Counted from the first letter of the stretch, positions 36,502-45,290 are shown. The stretch is 64,000 nt of DNA from Bradyrhizobium sp. CSA207 (GCF_029051685.1 NZ_JAACFT010000015.1:62001-126000), one strand, 5' to 3'. Made by a program: numbers and translations. The notes: generated from the letters alone by a model not told the origin.

Positions 36502-37521
36502 GTGACGCACTATGTTCTCATCGGGCTTGGCATTCTCATTGCCGTCCTCACCGTGGTGGCCGCGCTCGGCCTGCTGCCGTCGCTGCGCATCGTCCCGGAC
36601 GATACGCATTTCGACTTCACGCGCTTCCGCCGCATCAGCTTCCCGATCTCGGCGGCGCTGTCGATCGTCGCCATCACGCTGTTCTTCACCCATGGCCTGA
36701 ATTTCGGCATCGACTTCCGCGGCGGGACACTACTTGAGGTACAGGCCAAATCCGGCACAGCCGATATTGCGGCAATGCGCACCGCGCTCGATGCGCTGCG
36801 TCTCGGCGAGGTCCAGTTGCAGCAGTTCGGCGGGCCAGCCGACGTCCTGATCCGGGTGGCGGAGCAGCCCGGCGGCGACGCCGCCCAGCAGGAGGCAGTG
36901 CAGAAGGTCCGCGGTGCGCTCGGCGATTCCGTCGAGTATCGCCGGGTCGAGGTGGTGGGCCCCCGCGTCTCCGGCGAGCTGCTGGCCTATGGCATGCTCG
37001 GCCTGATGCTGGCGATCGTCTCGATCCTGATCTATCTCTGGTTCCGCTTCGAGTGGCAGTTCGCGCTCGGCGCCATGATCGCCAACGTGCACGACATCGT
37101 GCTGACGATCGGCTTCATGTCGATCAGCCAGGTCGATTTCGACCTGACCAGCATCGCCGCACTTCTGACCATTCTCGGCTATTCGCTCAACGATACTGTC
37201 GTCATCTACGACCGCATCCGTGAAATGCTGCGGCGCTATAAGAAGATGCCGATGCCGCAACTTCTCAACGAGTCGATCAACTCGACACTGTCGCGGTCGA
37301 TCATTACCCACTTCACGGTGACGCTGGCGCTGCTGGCCTTGCTCCTGTTCGGCGGTCATGCCATCCATAGCTTCACCGCGGTGATGATGTTCGGCGTGGT
37401 GCTGGTCGGCACCTATACCTCGATCTTCATCGCGGCGCCGGTCCTGATCTATCTCGGCGTCGGCGAGCATCGCGAGGATGCGGCGGAAGCCGCTACGCCG
37501 GTGAAGAAAAGCAAGGCATGA
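36502..37521 (+). CDS. secF: Protein translocase subunit SecF
   Basis: The GTG at 36502 follows AGGAGCTAAGACC and starts 11 bp after secD. A 339-aa protein with six helices, the signature GLNFGIDFRGGTLLEV, and LTILGYSLNDTVVIYDRIRE. It pairs with SecD. A hairpin lies between it and the next gene. Confidence 0.96.
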   Translation: MTHYVLIGLGILIAVLTVVAALGLLPSLRIVPDDTHFDFTRFRRISFPISAALSIVAITLFFTHGLNFGIDFRGGTLLEVQAKSGTADIAAMRTALDALRLGEVQLQQFGGPADVLIRVAEQPGGDAAQQEAVQKVRGALGDSVEYRRVEVVGPRVSGELLAYGMLGLMLAIVSILIYLWFRFEWQFALGAMIANVHDIVLTIGFMSISQVDFDLTSIAALLTILGYSLNDTVVIYDRIREMLRRYKKMPMPQLLNESINSTLSRSIITHFTVTLALLALLLFGGHAIHSFTAVMMFGVVLVGTYTSIFIAAPVLIYLGVGEHREDAAEAATPVKKSKA

Positions 37522-37532
37522 TCCGAACCGCG

Positions 37533-37558
37533 TGCCCTCGCAGGCGTTTGCGAGGGCA
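37533..37558 (+). terminator. Perfect 10-bp stem-loop after secF
   Basis: TGCCCTCGCA (37533-37542) pairs perfectly with TGCGAGGGCA (37549-37558) around a 6-base loop, 12 bases after the secF stop. There is no T-run, so it may be an mRNA-stabilising or partial-termination hairpin before the last two genes of the operon. Confidence 0.55.
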
Positions 37559-37572
37559 GGAAGCCCATTCGG

Positions 37573-37965
37573 ATGAAGCTCATGGCCGGCGATCCCAACG
37601 CACCACATTTCCCACGCTCGGCGCCGATTGAAGCCTACGGCAAGGGCGGCTTCGCCTTTGCCGGCATGTCGCACCGGGGCTCGCTGCTCTGCCTGCCCGA
37701 CGCCATCTGGGCCTGGGATGTGGCGGATCCCACCAGGATCGACCGCTATTCGCTGGAGCGGGTCTTCACTTCTGCCAATAGCATCGACACGCTCCTGATC
37801 GGCACCGGAACCGGGGTCTGGCTGCCGCCGCCGGAGCTGCGCCAGGCACTGAAGGCGGTGAGGGTGGTGCTGGACACGATGCAGACCGGTCCCGCCGTGC
37901 GCACCTACAACATCATGATCGGCGAACGGCGTCGCGTCGCGGCCGCGCTGATCGCCGTCCCATGA
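37573..37965 (+). CDS. Mth938-like domain protein (NDUFAF3 homologue)
   Basis: A 130-aa single-domain protein (GKGGFAFAGMSHRGSLLCLP; DTLLIGTGTGVWLPPPELR; MQTGPAVRTYNIMIGERRRV) matching the Mth938/DUF498 fold. The human member NDUFAF3 is a complex I assembly factor; bacterial roles are not settled. It overlaps the next gene by four bases (ATGA). Its position behind secDF suggests a membrane-complex assembly role, which is inference. Confidence 0.88.
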   Translation: MKLMAGDPNAPHFPRSAPIEAYGKGGFAFAGMSHRGSLLCLPDAIWAWDVADPTRIDRYSLERVFTSANSIDTLLIGTGTGVWLPPPELRQALKAVRVVLDTMQTGPAVRTYNIMIGERRRVAAALIAVP

Positions 37966-38825
37966 GTGACGCTGCACCGCCATCCGATGCCGTTGCCTTC
38001 TGCGCTGATCTCGTGCGCAGCCATGATTTTCCGCGCTATGCCGCGACGCTGTTCGCGCCCGCCACCGAGCGCCGCGCGCTGCTGGCGCTCTATGCCTTCA
38101 ATGTCGAGATCGTCCGCGTCCGCGATCAAGTGAGCCAGCCCTTGCCCGGCGAAATCCGCCTGCAATGGTGGACCGACATGCTCTCGGGCCATGTCCATGG
38201 CAGCGCCGTGGGCAATCCGGTAGCGGCCGAGTTGCTGCGCGCGATCCGCGATTTCGACCTGCCGGTCGAGCCATTGTCGCTGCTTGCCGACGAGCACCAG
38301 TTCGATCTCTACAATGATCCGATGCCGACAATGGCGGCCCTGGAAGGCTATCTCGATGCGACCTGTTCGGCGTTGTTTGCGCTTGCGGCCCGGATCATGG
38401 CGCCGCCTTCGCCTGCAATCGAGCATCTGGCACGGCATGCAGGGCTGGCTCAAGGGATCGTGCAGATCATCGCGAATCTGCCGCGCGATGCCGCCCACCG
38501 GCAATTGTTCCTGCCGCAGCAGCTTCTGACGAGCCATGGTTGCGGCCTGGAGGATGTCTTCGCCGGCAAGGAGACGCCCAGCCTGCGTGCCGTGCTGGAT
38601 CAGCTCGCTGGCGAAGCTCGGCAACATCTGGCCACGGCCTCATCGTTGCTCACGGAGGTGCCGGCACCGGCGCGATCCGCGTTTCTGCCGCTGGGCCAGG
38701 CGCGGGCCGAGCTCAAGCGGCTGTCGCGGCCGGGGCGCAACCCCTTCGCGCCGCAGCCGGCGTCGCGCTTGCGCACTCTATGGACGTTGTGGCGGGCCTC
38801 GCGATCACGGGAATTTACCAAATAG
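37962..38825 (+). CDS. Squalene/phytoene synthase-like protein (NDUFAF6-like)
   Basis: A 287-aa all-helical protein of the trans-isoprenyl synthase fold (LLALYAFNVEIVRVRDQVSQ; LRLQWW-like IRLQWWTDML). The Asp-rich motifs that bind Mg-diphosphate in true synthases are eroded: DxxxD is RDQVSQ, and the second is replaced by IVQIIANLPRDAAHRQ, without the acidic pair. It therefore looks like a non-catalytic member, as is human NDUFAF6, a complex I assembly factor. It is coupled to the Mth938-like gene. Isoprenoid synthesis is unlikely. Confidence 0.85.
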   Translation: MSDAAPPSDAVAFCADLVRSHDFPRYAATLFAPATERRALLALYAFNVEIVRVRDQVSQPLPGEIRLQWWTDMLSGHVHGSAVGNPVAAELLRAIRDFDLPVEPLSLLADEHQFDLYNDPMPTMAALEGYLDATCSALFALAARIMAPPSPAIEHLARHAGLAQGIVQIIANLPRDAAHRQLFLPQQLLTSHGCGLEDVFAGKETPSLRAVLDQLAGEARQHLATASSLLTEVPAPARSAFLPLGQARAELKRLSRPGRNPFAPQPASRLRTLWTLWRASRSREFTK

Positions 38826-38870
38826 CGGCTGGCTTATCGCCTGTGCCAGCCAAATGCTCTATGTTGTCCT

Positions 38871-40115
38871 ATGGCTCACTTGTCCCAAACCGCGTCCACC
38901 GATCTGGCCGGCTTTCCGGTTGTGCCGGCCGATATTCATGCAGCCGCCGATACGATCCGGGGCGCGGTCGTCGAGACCCCCTGTGGCTACAGTCGCACGC
39001 TGAGCAGTATCTGTGGCTGCGACATCTGGCTCAAATTCGAGAACCTCCAGTTCACGTCCTCGTTCAAGGAGCGGGGCGCGCTAAACCGGCTTACCGCGCT
39101 GTCGGCCGAGGAGCGTGCGCGCGGCGTGATCGCCATGTCGGCGGGAAACCACGCGCAGGGCGTCGCCTATCACGCCAAGCGGCTTGGCATTCCCGCCACC
39201 ATCGTCATGCCGGTCGGCACGCCGATGGTGAAGGTCGAAAACACCAGGCACCACGGTGCCGACGTGGTTGTCACAGGCGCGACTCTGGAAGAGGCGGCCG
39301 CGTTCGCGCGAAGCTACGGCGAAGACCGCGGCATGATCTTCGTCCATCCCTACGACGATCCGCTCGTCATCGCCGGCCAGGGTACGGTTGGACTGGAGAT
39401 GCTGAAGGCGGTGCCGGAGCTGGATACGCTGGTCGTTCCGATCGGCGGCGGCGGCCTGATCAGCGGCATCGCCATTGCGGCGAAATCGCTGAAGCCGTCG
39501 TTGCGGATAGTGGGTGTCGAAGCCTGGCTCTATCCTTCGATGTACAATGCCATCCATGGCGGCAACCTGCCGGCGCGCGGCGATACGCTGGCCGAAGGCA
39601 TCGCGGTCAAATCTCCGGGCAAGATCACGACTGAGATCGTCCGCCGCCTCGTCGACGACATCGCGCTCGTCAACGAAGCCGAGCTCGAGCGCGCGGTTGC
39701 GACCCTGATCTCGATCGAGAAGACGGTCGTCGAGGGCGCCGGCGCTGCCGGCCTCGCCGCGCTGATGTCCGATCCCACCCGCTTTGCCGGCGAGAAGGTT
39801 GGCCTGATCCTGAGCGGCGGCAACATCGACACCAGGCTGATCGCGTCCGTCCTCACGCGAGAGCTCGCGCGCGAGGGGCGACTGACGCAATTGTCGCTCG
39901 ACATTCCCGACCGGCCGGGCCAGTTGGCTGCGGTTGCGGCACTGCTGGCTGAGGCTGGTGCCAACATCATCGAGGTCTCGCATCAGCGGACGTTCTCGGA
40001 CCTGCCGGCCAAGGCGACGCTGCTGCAACTGGTCATCGAGACCCGCGACAGCGCGCATCTCGACGAGGTCATGGCCAGGCTCAGCGCATCCGGGTTGAGC
40101 GCGCGCTGCACGTGA
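38871..40115 (+). CDS. ilvA: Threonine ammonia-lyase with ACT domain
   Basis: A 414-aa PLP fold-type II enzyme. The PLP Lys is in FTSSFKERGAL; AMSAGNHAQGVAYHA and the phosphate loop VVPIGGGGLISG are clear. A single C-terminal ACT domain (SLDIPDRPGQLAAVAALLAE) is present. It deaminates threonine to 2-oxobutanoate, feeding isoleucine synthesis together with ilvD in this window. With one ACT-like domain it could equally be the catabolic-type enzyme (tdcB); the symbol is tentative. Confidence 0.9.
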   Translation: MAHLSQTASTDLAGFPVVPADIHAAADTIRGAVVETPCGYSRTLSSICGCDIWLKFENLQFTSSFKERGALNRLTALSAEERARGVIAMSAGNHAQGVAYHAKRLGIPATIVMPVGTPMVKVENTRHHGADVVVTGATLEEAAAFARSYGEDRGMIFVHPYDDPLVIAGQGTVGLEMLKAVPELDTLVVPIGGGGLISGIAIAAKSLKPSLRIVGVEAWLYPSMYNAIHGGNLPARGDTLAEGIAVKSPGKITTEIVRRLVDDIALVNEAELERAVATLISIEKTVVEGAGAAGLAALMSDPTRFAGEKVGLILSGGNIDTRLIASVLTRELAREGRLTQLSLDIPDRPGQLAAVAALLAEAGANIIEVSHQRTFSDLPAKATLLQLVIETRDSAHLDEVMARLSASGLSARCT

Positions 40116-40132
40116 CGCTTGCGCGCTGGTCG

Positions 40133-41317
40133 TTATCGCGGTGCCAAACCCGCGAGATGGCCGATCAGCCGATCGATCTCGGCTTCCGTATTGTAGTAAT
40201 GCGGGGAGGCGCGCACCACCGGCGGCAATGAGCGAATCTCGGCATCGATGCGCGTGCTCGACGGATCTGAGGCGCCGATCGTGATGCCGGCCGCGGCTGC
40301 GCTACGGACAATGGCTTCCGCCTCGTACCCCTCGATCGTGAAGCTGACGATGGCGCCCGGCGCGCGTCCAAGGTCGCGAATTCTGATGCCCCGAATGGAC
40401 GTGAGGCCGCCCCGGAGGCGGTCCGCCAGCATGCGGCAGCGCTGTTCGATGGGGCCTATTCCGATATCAAGGGCGTAATTGACGGCAGCGCCCAGCCCAA
40501 GCCGGGCTGCGTAATTGTTCTCCCAGGTCTCGAAACGGCGCGCATCGTCGCGAAGCCGATATTCGTCTCGCGAGACCCAGGGCGCTGCGAAGTGATCGAT
40601 CATCGGCGGTTCAAGCTGTTGCAGCATCGCTCGTCGCACGTAGAGAAATCCGGTGCCGCGCGGGCCGCGGAGGAATTTACGGCCGGTGGCTGATAACATG
40701 TCACAGCCGATGGCCTCGACGTCGACCGGCATCTGGCCGACCGCCTGGCAGGCGTCGAGCAGATAGGGAATGCCCCGCGCTCGCGCGATCTTGCCGACCG
40801 CCGCCGCTGGATTGACCAGCCCGCCATTGGTCGGAACCCAGGTGATCGCGATGAGCTTCACGCGCTCATCGATCATGCGCTGGAGCGCTTCAATATCGAG
40901 CTCGCCGCTGGCATCGCTCGGCACGACATCGATGACCGCGCCTGTTCTCCTGGCAACCTGGAGAAACGCGACATAGTTCGCGGCATATTCCGCCTCGGCG
41001 GTCAGGATGCGGTCGCCCTCGCAAAACCGGAGCGCGTAGAACGCCATTTGCCAGGCGACCGTCGCGTTTTCCATGAGCGCTATTTCATCGGGTGCGGCAT
41101 TCAGCAACCGTGCCACCGAGCCATAGACCGCTTCCAGGCGATCGGACTCCCGGTCCGCAGCGGCATACCCTCCGATCTCGCTCTCCAGATCGATATGCCG
41201 TTTCATCGCCTCCGCAACGAGCGTCGGCATGAGACCTGCTCCCGCGTTGTGGAGATAAGCAAGCCGTGAGGCGGCCGGCGTATCGGCACGTACTCGGTCG
41301 ATGTCGATCACCTGCAC
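40133..41317 (-). CDS. Class V aminotransferase-fold PLP enzyme
   Basis: A 394-aa protein of the cysteine desulfurase/isopenicillin-epimerase-like group. The PLP Lys is in SATGRKFLRGPRGTGFLYV and the cofactor Asp in PYLLDACQAVGQMPVD; ENATVAWQMAFYAL is the phosphate-side loop. No cysteine-desulfurase loop is obvious, and no pathway partner is adjacent, so the substrate is unknown. Its start (MQVIDIDRVRADTP) agrees with family N-termini. It converges with the threonine ammonia-lyase gene. Confidence 0.87.
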   Translation of the reverse strand: MQVIDIDRVRADTPAASRLAYLHNAGAGLMPTLVAEAMKRHIDLESEIGGYAAADRESDRLEAVYGSVARLLNAAPDEIALMENATVAWQMAFYALRFCEGDRILTAEAEYAANYVAFLQVARRTGAVIDVVPSDASGELDIEALQRMIDERVKLIAITWVPTNGGLVNPAAAVGKIARARGIPYLLDACQAVGQMPVDVEAIGCDMLSATGRKFLRGPRGTGFLYVRRAMLQQLEPPMIDHFAAPWVSRDEYRLRDDARRFETWENNYAARLGLGAAVNYALDIGIGPIEQRCRMLADRLRGGLTSIRGIRIRDLGRAPGAIVSFTIEGYEAEAIVRSAAAAGITIGASDPSSTRIDAEIRSLPPVVRASPHYYNTEAEIDRLIGHLAGLAPR

Positions 41318-41398
41318 CTCCGCCCTCGCGATCTCCGCATGAATTAGACGTGTCCAGGGATGCGAGCAAGACGGCCGGCGGCAATGCCTGGTTCCGCC

Positions 41399-41953
41399 TC
41401 AGATGCAGAGGCCAAGCAGCTTGATTTGGCAGTTGCTGGATTTGGGCTTGCTTGCAGGAGTGGCCTCGCGTTTCACGGCCACCAGCGGCTCCTTGCCCTT
41501 CTTGCCTTTGCCCGGCTTGGGCTCGTAGCCGCCTGCGATCACCATCGCCCAATAGGTACGCTTGCCGCTGGCGTTTTTGGCGTTCGCGGTGCCGACGCGG
41601 GAGGCGTTGTGCAGCAGCAGGTTCTTGCGGTGCCCAGAGGAGTCGATCCACTGGCCGAGGGTCTTTTCGAAATTGTCGTAGCCGTAGGCGATGTTTTCGG
41701 CGGCGCGGCCTGCGCCGGCCGGTGCGACACGGCGGTTGAACGGGCCGAGGGCGTCGTGACTGAGATCATCCTTGGCCGCCATCGCGCGCGCCTGGTCCAT
41801 GGCGATGCGATCGAGGGTGGCATCGCGCACGACGCGGATCTCACCATGTTTCAAGCGGAAGCTGGAGATCAGCTCGGCCGGAGACTCGGCTAGCGCCGGT
41901 GTGGCGGCCAGCAGCAGGCCGACAATCATTCCGCCAACCACACGATTTGTCAT
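41399..41953 (-). CDS. Secreted CAP-domain (SCP/PR1-like) protein
   Basis: Start at 41953 (MTNRVVGGMIVGLLLAATPA) gives a signal peptide cleaved after ALA; an ATG 18 bases upstream is possible. The 184-aa protein has a CAP domain (RDATLDRIAMDQARAMA; DLSHDALG; AAENIAYGYDNFEKTLGQWI; SSGHRKNLL). A basic tail ends in a Cys pair (SNCQIKLLGLCI). Bacterial CAP proteins are exported with mostly unknown roles. Confidence 0.9.
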   Translation of the reverse strand: MTNRVVGGMIVGLLLAATPALAESPAELISSFRLKHGEIRVVRDATLDRIAMDQARAMAAKDDLSHDALGPFNRRVAPAGAGRAAENIAYGYDNFEKTLGQWIDSSGHRKNLLLHNASRVGTANAKNASGKRTYWAMVIAGGYEPKPGKGKKGKEPLVAVKREATPASKPKSSNCQIKLLGLCI

Positions 41954-42045
41954 CGTCCCCGAAAGGATCATTGCTCACCAAGCCAGCGCGCTACCCGGCC
42001 GCTTCTCCATCGGCAATGTGGATGCTTCAAGGCGCGGGTCCATGG

Positions 42046-43140
42046 TTAGCTCGCCGGCAGGTCTGCCTCGAAATTGAAGCGGTCGCGCAGGTTCTTGCGT
42101 TGCTCCAGGATGTCCTTGAGGAAGGCGCGGTCCTGGTCGTTCTTCATCATCGGTTCGATCAGGTCGAGCTGGTTCATGGCGACCAGTTGCAGGATCTCGG
42201 TGCGGGGCTTGCCGCTGGGATCGCGCGGCAGCGCATGCACGACCTGGATGTGCTCCGGTGGCTTTGGTCCCCTGGCTGCGGTCAGTTCGTTGCGAAGCTG
42301 GCCTTCGAGCGTAGCCTGGTCGCCTTCAACGAACGCATAGAGCCCGACGCCCGAGCGACGGTCGGCAAACGCGACGATGGCGGTGTCGCGCACGGCCGGG
42401 TTCTTGCGGATCAGATCGGCAAGCACCGGCGCGTCGTTGACGAGCCTGCGGCCGCCGCCTTCGCGGTCGGTGAAATTGAACAGGCCGCGAGTGATCGCGC
42501 GATAAACCTTCTTGCCGGTGGCGAGCCACAGGCTTGCGGCGAACGATTTTTTCGCGAGGATTTTTCGTTCCCGCGGCGTCAACGCCTCCGGAGCATAGGA
42601 ACGCTTGTGCTTGAGCAGATGCCGGAGGTCTTCGTAGGCCAGGATGCGATAGAGCCAGCCGCGGCGCTCGAAGCAGGCGGCGAGCTGGAAGTCGGTCACA
42701 TAGGCGCGGCCGTTGCGGCCGACCAGCCAGTTCTGCTCCTTGGCGAGATCGTTGTGGCAGATGCCGGCGCGGCGCAGCCGGCGCAGCGCGGCCTTGGCCG
42801 AGCGGAAATAGGCGAGGTCGCCATGCGGCTTCGCCAGATGCAGCGTGACGCCGTCGACGAAGCCGCGGACCAACGCCCGGCGACCGGACCAGAGCAGTTC
42901 GGGACCAACATTGAGGCCTTTGGTCCGGGCCAGCGCACGCTTTTCGCGCGCGAACAGATGGCTTGCCAGCAGGAACGACCACCACGGCACCTCGTCGAGC
43001 CGGCGCAGCACCGCATCGACCTCGCCGTTGTCACCACGGAAGCGGCCGCGCTCGACGGTCGAAAACACGTCGCGCTTGAGCAGCACGCCCTCGATCCAGC
43101 GCGCCGAGAGCAGCGCGGCGTCGTTTTTGGGGAGGCTCAT
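42046..43140 (-). CDS. Kinase-like protein fused to an acyl-CoA-synthetase-type C-terminal tail
   Basis: Start at 43140 (MSLPKNDAALLSARW), 364 aa. The middle (about 120-190) resembles a protein-kinase/RIO catalytic loop: GICHNDLAKEQNWLV and YVTDFQLAACF, in place of HRD-N and DFG. A classic glycine-rich loop is not evident. The last 100 residues (AVRDTAIVAFADRRSGVGLY and LPRDPSGKPRTEILQL) look like the C-terminal lid of AMP-binding ligases, including the PSGK motif. It starts 8 bases after the trmFO stop, so it is likely co-transcribed. Whether it phosphorylates anything is unknown. Confidence 0.75.
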   Translation of the reverse strand: MSLPKNDAALLSARWIEGVLLKRDVFSTVERGRFRGDNGEVDAVLRRLDEVPWWSFLLASHLFAREKRALARTKGLNVGPELLWSGRRALVRGFVDGVTLHLAKPHGDLAYFRSAKAALRRLRRAGICHNDLAKEQNWLVGRNGRAYVTDFQLAACFERRGWLYRILAYEDLRHLLKHKRSYAPEALTPRERKILAKKSFAASLWLATGKKVYRAITRGLFNFTDREGGGRRLVNDAPVLADLIRKNPAVRDTAIVAFADRRSGVGLYAFVEGDQATLEGQLRNELTAARGPKPPEHIQVVHALPRDPSGKPRTEILQLVAMNQLDLIEPMMKNDQDRAFLKDILEQRKNLRDRFNFEADLPAS

Positions 43141-43147
43141 CGAAAAC

Positions 43148-44575
43148 TCACGCCGCGGCGGCAATGTTCAGGTGATCGACGATCCAGCGATCGAGATCGG
43201 CTAGCGCTCGCGCACTCATCGCCTGCTTCTTGGCCACCGTCTTCTCGTTGCCGCGCAGCCGGCTTCCGTCGGGCTTTTTGGTCGGCGCGCTGGCGAGCGG
43301 CGGGAACAGGCCGAAATTGATGTTCATCGGCTGGAACGACCGCGTGCCTGGCTCGATGGTCTCGATATGGCCACCGGTGATGTGGCCAAGCAGCGATCCC
43401 AGGGCCGTCGTGCCGGGCGGGCTTGCGAGCCGCTCGCCGCGCACGTCAGCTGCCGCATAAAGGCCGGCAATCAGGCCAACGCTGGCGGATTCCACATAGC
43501 CTTCGCAGCCCGTCATCTGGCCGGCAAAGCGCAGCCGAGGTTGCGCACGCAGGCGCAACTGGGTGTCGAGCAGTTTTGGCGAGTTGAGAAAGGTGTTGCG
43601 GTGCAGGCCGCCGAGCCGAGCGAATTCGGCTTTCTCCAGGCCTGGAATGGTGCGGAAGATGCGCTGCTGCTCGCCGTATTTCAGCTTCGTCTGGAAGCCG
43701 ACGATATTGTAGAGCGTGCCGAGCCTGTTGTCCTGGCGCAGCTGCACGATTGCGTAGGCCTTCGTCGTGGGATCGTGCGGGTTGGTGAGGCCCACCGGCT
43801 TCATCGGGCCGTGACGCAGCGTCTCGGGGCCGCGCTCTGCCATCACTTCGATCGGAAGGCAGCCGTCGAAGTAGGGCGTGTTGGTTTCCCAGTCCTTGAA
43901 CTCGGTCTTCTCGCCGGCGATCAGCGCGGCGACGAAGCCGTCGTACTGCTCCTTGGTCATCGGGCAGTTGATGTAGTCGGCGCCGTTGCCGCCGGGGCCG
44001 ACCTTGTCGTAGCGCGACTGGAACCAGGCCACCGACATGTCGATGGACTCGCGGTGCACGATCGGCGCGATCGCGTCGAAGAAAGCGAGCGCGTTCTCGT
44101 CGGTCAGTTCGCGGATGGCCTCGGCGAGAGGTGCGGAGGTGAGGGGGCCGGTGGCAACGATGACGTTGCTCCAGTCGTCCGGTGGCAGGCCCGCGACCTC
44201 GTTGCGGGCGATCTCGATCAGCGGGTGCTCGTTGAGTGCCTTGGTGACGGCGGCGGAAAAGCCGTCGCGATCGACCGCCAGCGCGCCGCCAGCGGGCACC
44301 TGGTTGGCGTCGGCCGCGCGCATGATCAGCGAGCCGAGCCGGCGCATTTCCGCATGCAGCAGCCCTACGGCGTTGTTGGCGGCGTCGTCCGAGCGGAACG
44401 AATTGGAGCAGACGAGCTCGGCGAGCCCGTCGGTGCGGTGTGCCTCGGTCATGCGCGCTGGCCGCATCTCGTGCAGCACCACGGGGACGCCTGATCTGGC
44501 CACCTGCCAGGCAGCCTCGGAGCCGGCAAGGCCTGCGCCTATCACGTGCACAATGTTGGATCGGAGTCCTGTCAT
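43148..44575 (-). CDS. trmFO: Methylenetetrahydrofolate-tRNA-(uracil-5-)-methyltransferase
   Basis: A 475-aa FAD- and folate-dependent enzyme with the dinucleotide motif HVIGAGLAGSEAAWQVA, LHEMRPARMTEAH, ELVCSNSFRSDD with the conserved Cys, and CEGYVESASVGLIAGL. It makes m5U54 in tRNA using methylene-THF. The last 35 residues after the family end are a basic extension. The kinase-like fusion gene follows immediately. Confidence 0.95.
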   Translation of the reverse strand: MTGLRSNIVHVIGAGLAGSEAAWQVARSGVPVVLHEMRPARMTEAHRTDGLAELVCSNSFRSDDAANNAVGLLHAEMRRLGSLIMRAADANQVPAGGALAVDRDGFSAAVTKALNEHPLIEIARNEVAGLPPDDWSNVIVATGPLTSAPLAEAIRELTDENALAFFDAIAPIVHRESIDMSVAWFQSRYDKVGPGGNGADYINCPMTKEQYDGFVAALIAGEKTEFKDWETNTPYFDGCLPIEVMAERGPETLRHGPMKPVGLTNPHDPTTKAYAIVQLRQDNRLGTLYNIVGFQTKLKYGEQQRIFRTIPGLEKAEFARLGGLHRNTFLNSPKLLDTQLRLRAQPRLRFAGQMTGCEGYVESASVGLIAGLYAAADVRGERLASPPGTTALGSLLGHITGGHIETIEPGTRSFQPMNINFGLFPPLASAPTKKPDGSRLRGNEKTVAKKQAMSARALADLDRWIVDHLNIAAAA

Positions 44576-44639
44576 GGACGGGACAGGTAGCGCTTTTCGG
44601 CGGTCAGTGGAATCGCCGAGATTGAGTTTTCTGCCTTCA

Positions 44640-44678
44640 GATACGACAGCGCCCGCACGAGGCGGGCGTTATCGTATC
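44640..44678. terminator. Stem-loop between trmFO and the DUF1127 gene
   Basis: GATACGA/TCGTATC outer arms and CGCCCGC/GCGGGCG inner arms form a long hairpin 21 bases beyond the DUF1127 stop. It has no strong T-run. It probably ends DUF1127 transcription before trmFO. Confidence 0.5.
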
Positions 44679-44699
44679 GTCCGGTGAGGCTGAACGAAA

Positions 44700-44852
44700 T
44701 CAGCCCTGATATTCACCGGCGGCAACGCGCGGGATGTCCGAGCGATCGAGGCCGATATCGGCCAATTCGCGATCGCTGAGCTGGGACAGCTCGGCAACAT
44801 TGCGCTGATAGTCCCGGAAAGCCTGGATCATGCGGATGAGCGAGAGCAGCAT
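44700..44852 (-). CDS. DUF1127 small protein, 50 aa
   Basis: Start at 44852 behind an AGGAG site. The sequence (SQLSDRELADIGLDRSDIPR) is the DUF1127/YjiS-like motif, preceded by an amphipathic, Arg-containing helix. Small members affect RNA turnover, phosphate or stress responses in other alphaproteobacteria; the role here is unknown. Confidence 0.9.
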   Translation of the reverse strand: MLLSLIRMIQAFRDYQRNVAELSQLSDRELADIGLDRSDIPRVAAGEYQG

Positions 44853-45279
44853 TGGTAGTCTCCTGTAGTTCGATTCAGCCCTTGCCCGGGCCTCATCGTT
44901 GAACTGAATATAGATAGATGTGGTGCAGTGCGGAAGTTCCGATGTTGCGATGCAGCTAAGCGGTGAGCGCATGACATCGATAACGGACGATTAACCTGGC
45001 GGCAGACTCGCTCAATAGCTAAGCGAAAGCAGCCGCAATTTCTGATAAATATCCGGAAAACCACGGGTTTATTACTGGGGGTGCGGTTCCGCCTATAACC
45101 GAATTAGGTTGTATTGCTGCAACCGGCAAGAAGAGTCGGCAGCGTCTATGCCCAAGTCCCGCATGCGTGATTCGCATGTGTCGGAAACCGTAGATATGAA
45201 TTGAAATTCATATCAAGGTGGAGGGCGCGTGTATCAAGCGCGTGTTCTGACTACGTAGACGTAATGAAAATCGGCGCCC
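44853..45279. other. 427-base intergenic region rich in palindromes
   Basis: No gene is seen. It contains a perfect 22-bp palindrome (45193-45214), CATGCG-N5-CGCATG (45162-45178), CTACGTAG (45251-45258) and a GGTTG/CAACC hairpin near 45107-45124. AT content is higher than in the neighbours. It may hold the DUF1127 promoter and perhaps a small RNA. Confidence 0.45.
45193..45214. promoter_or_regulatory. Perfect 22-bp palindrome
   Basis: GATATGAATT-GA-AATTCATATC: two perfect 10-bp arms with a 2-bp spacer. This has the shape of an operator for a dimeric regulator, but no known regulator is assigned. It lies between the DUF1127 gene and the mltB-type gene. Confidence 0.6.
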
Positions 45280-45290
45280 CTAAGGGGCGC
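45262..45290 (-). terminator. Intrinsic terminator overlapping the stop of the MltB-type gene
   Basis: On the minus strand GCGCCCC-TTA-GGGGCGC is followed by CGATTTTCATT. The hairpin includes the gene's own stop codon, so the last codons are part of the stem. Confidence 0.6.
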
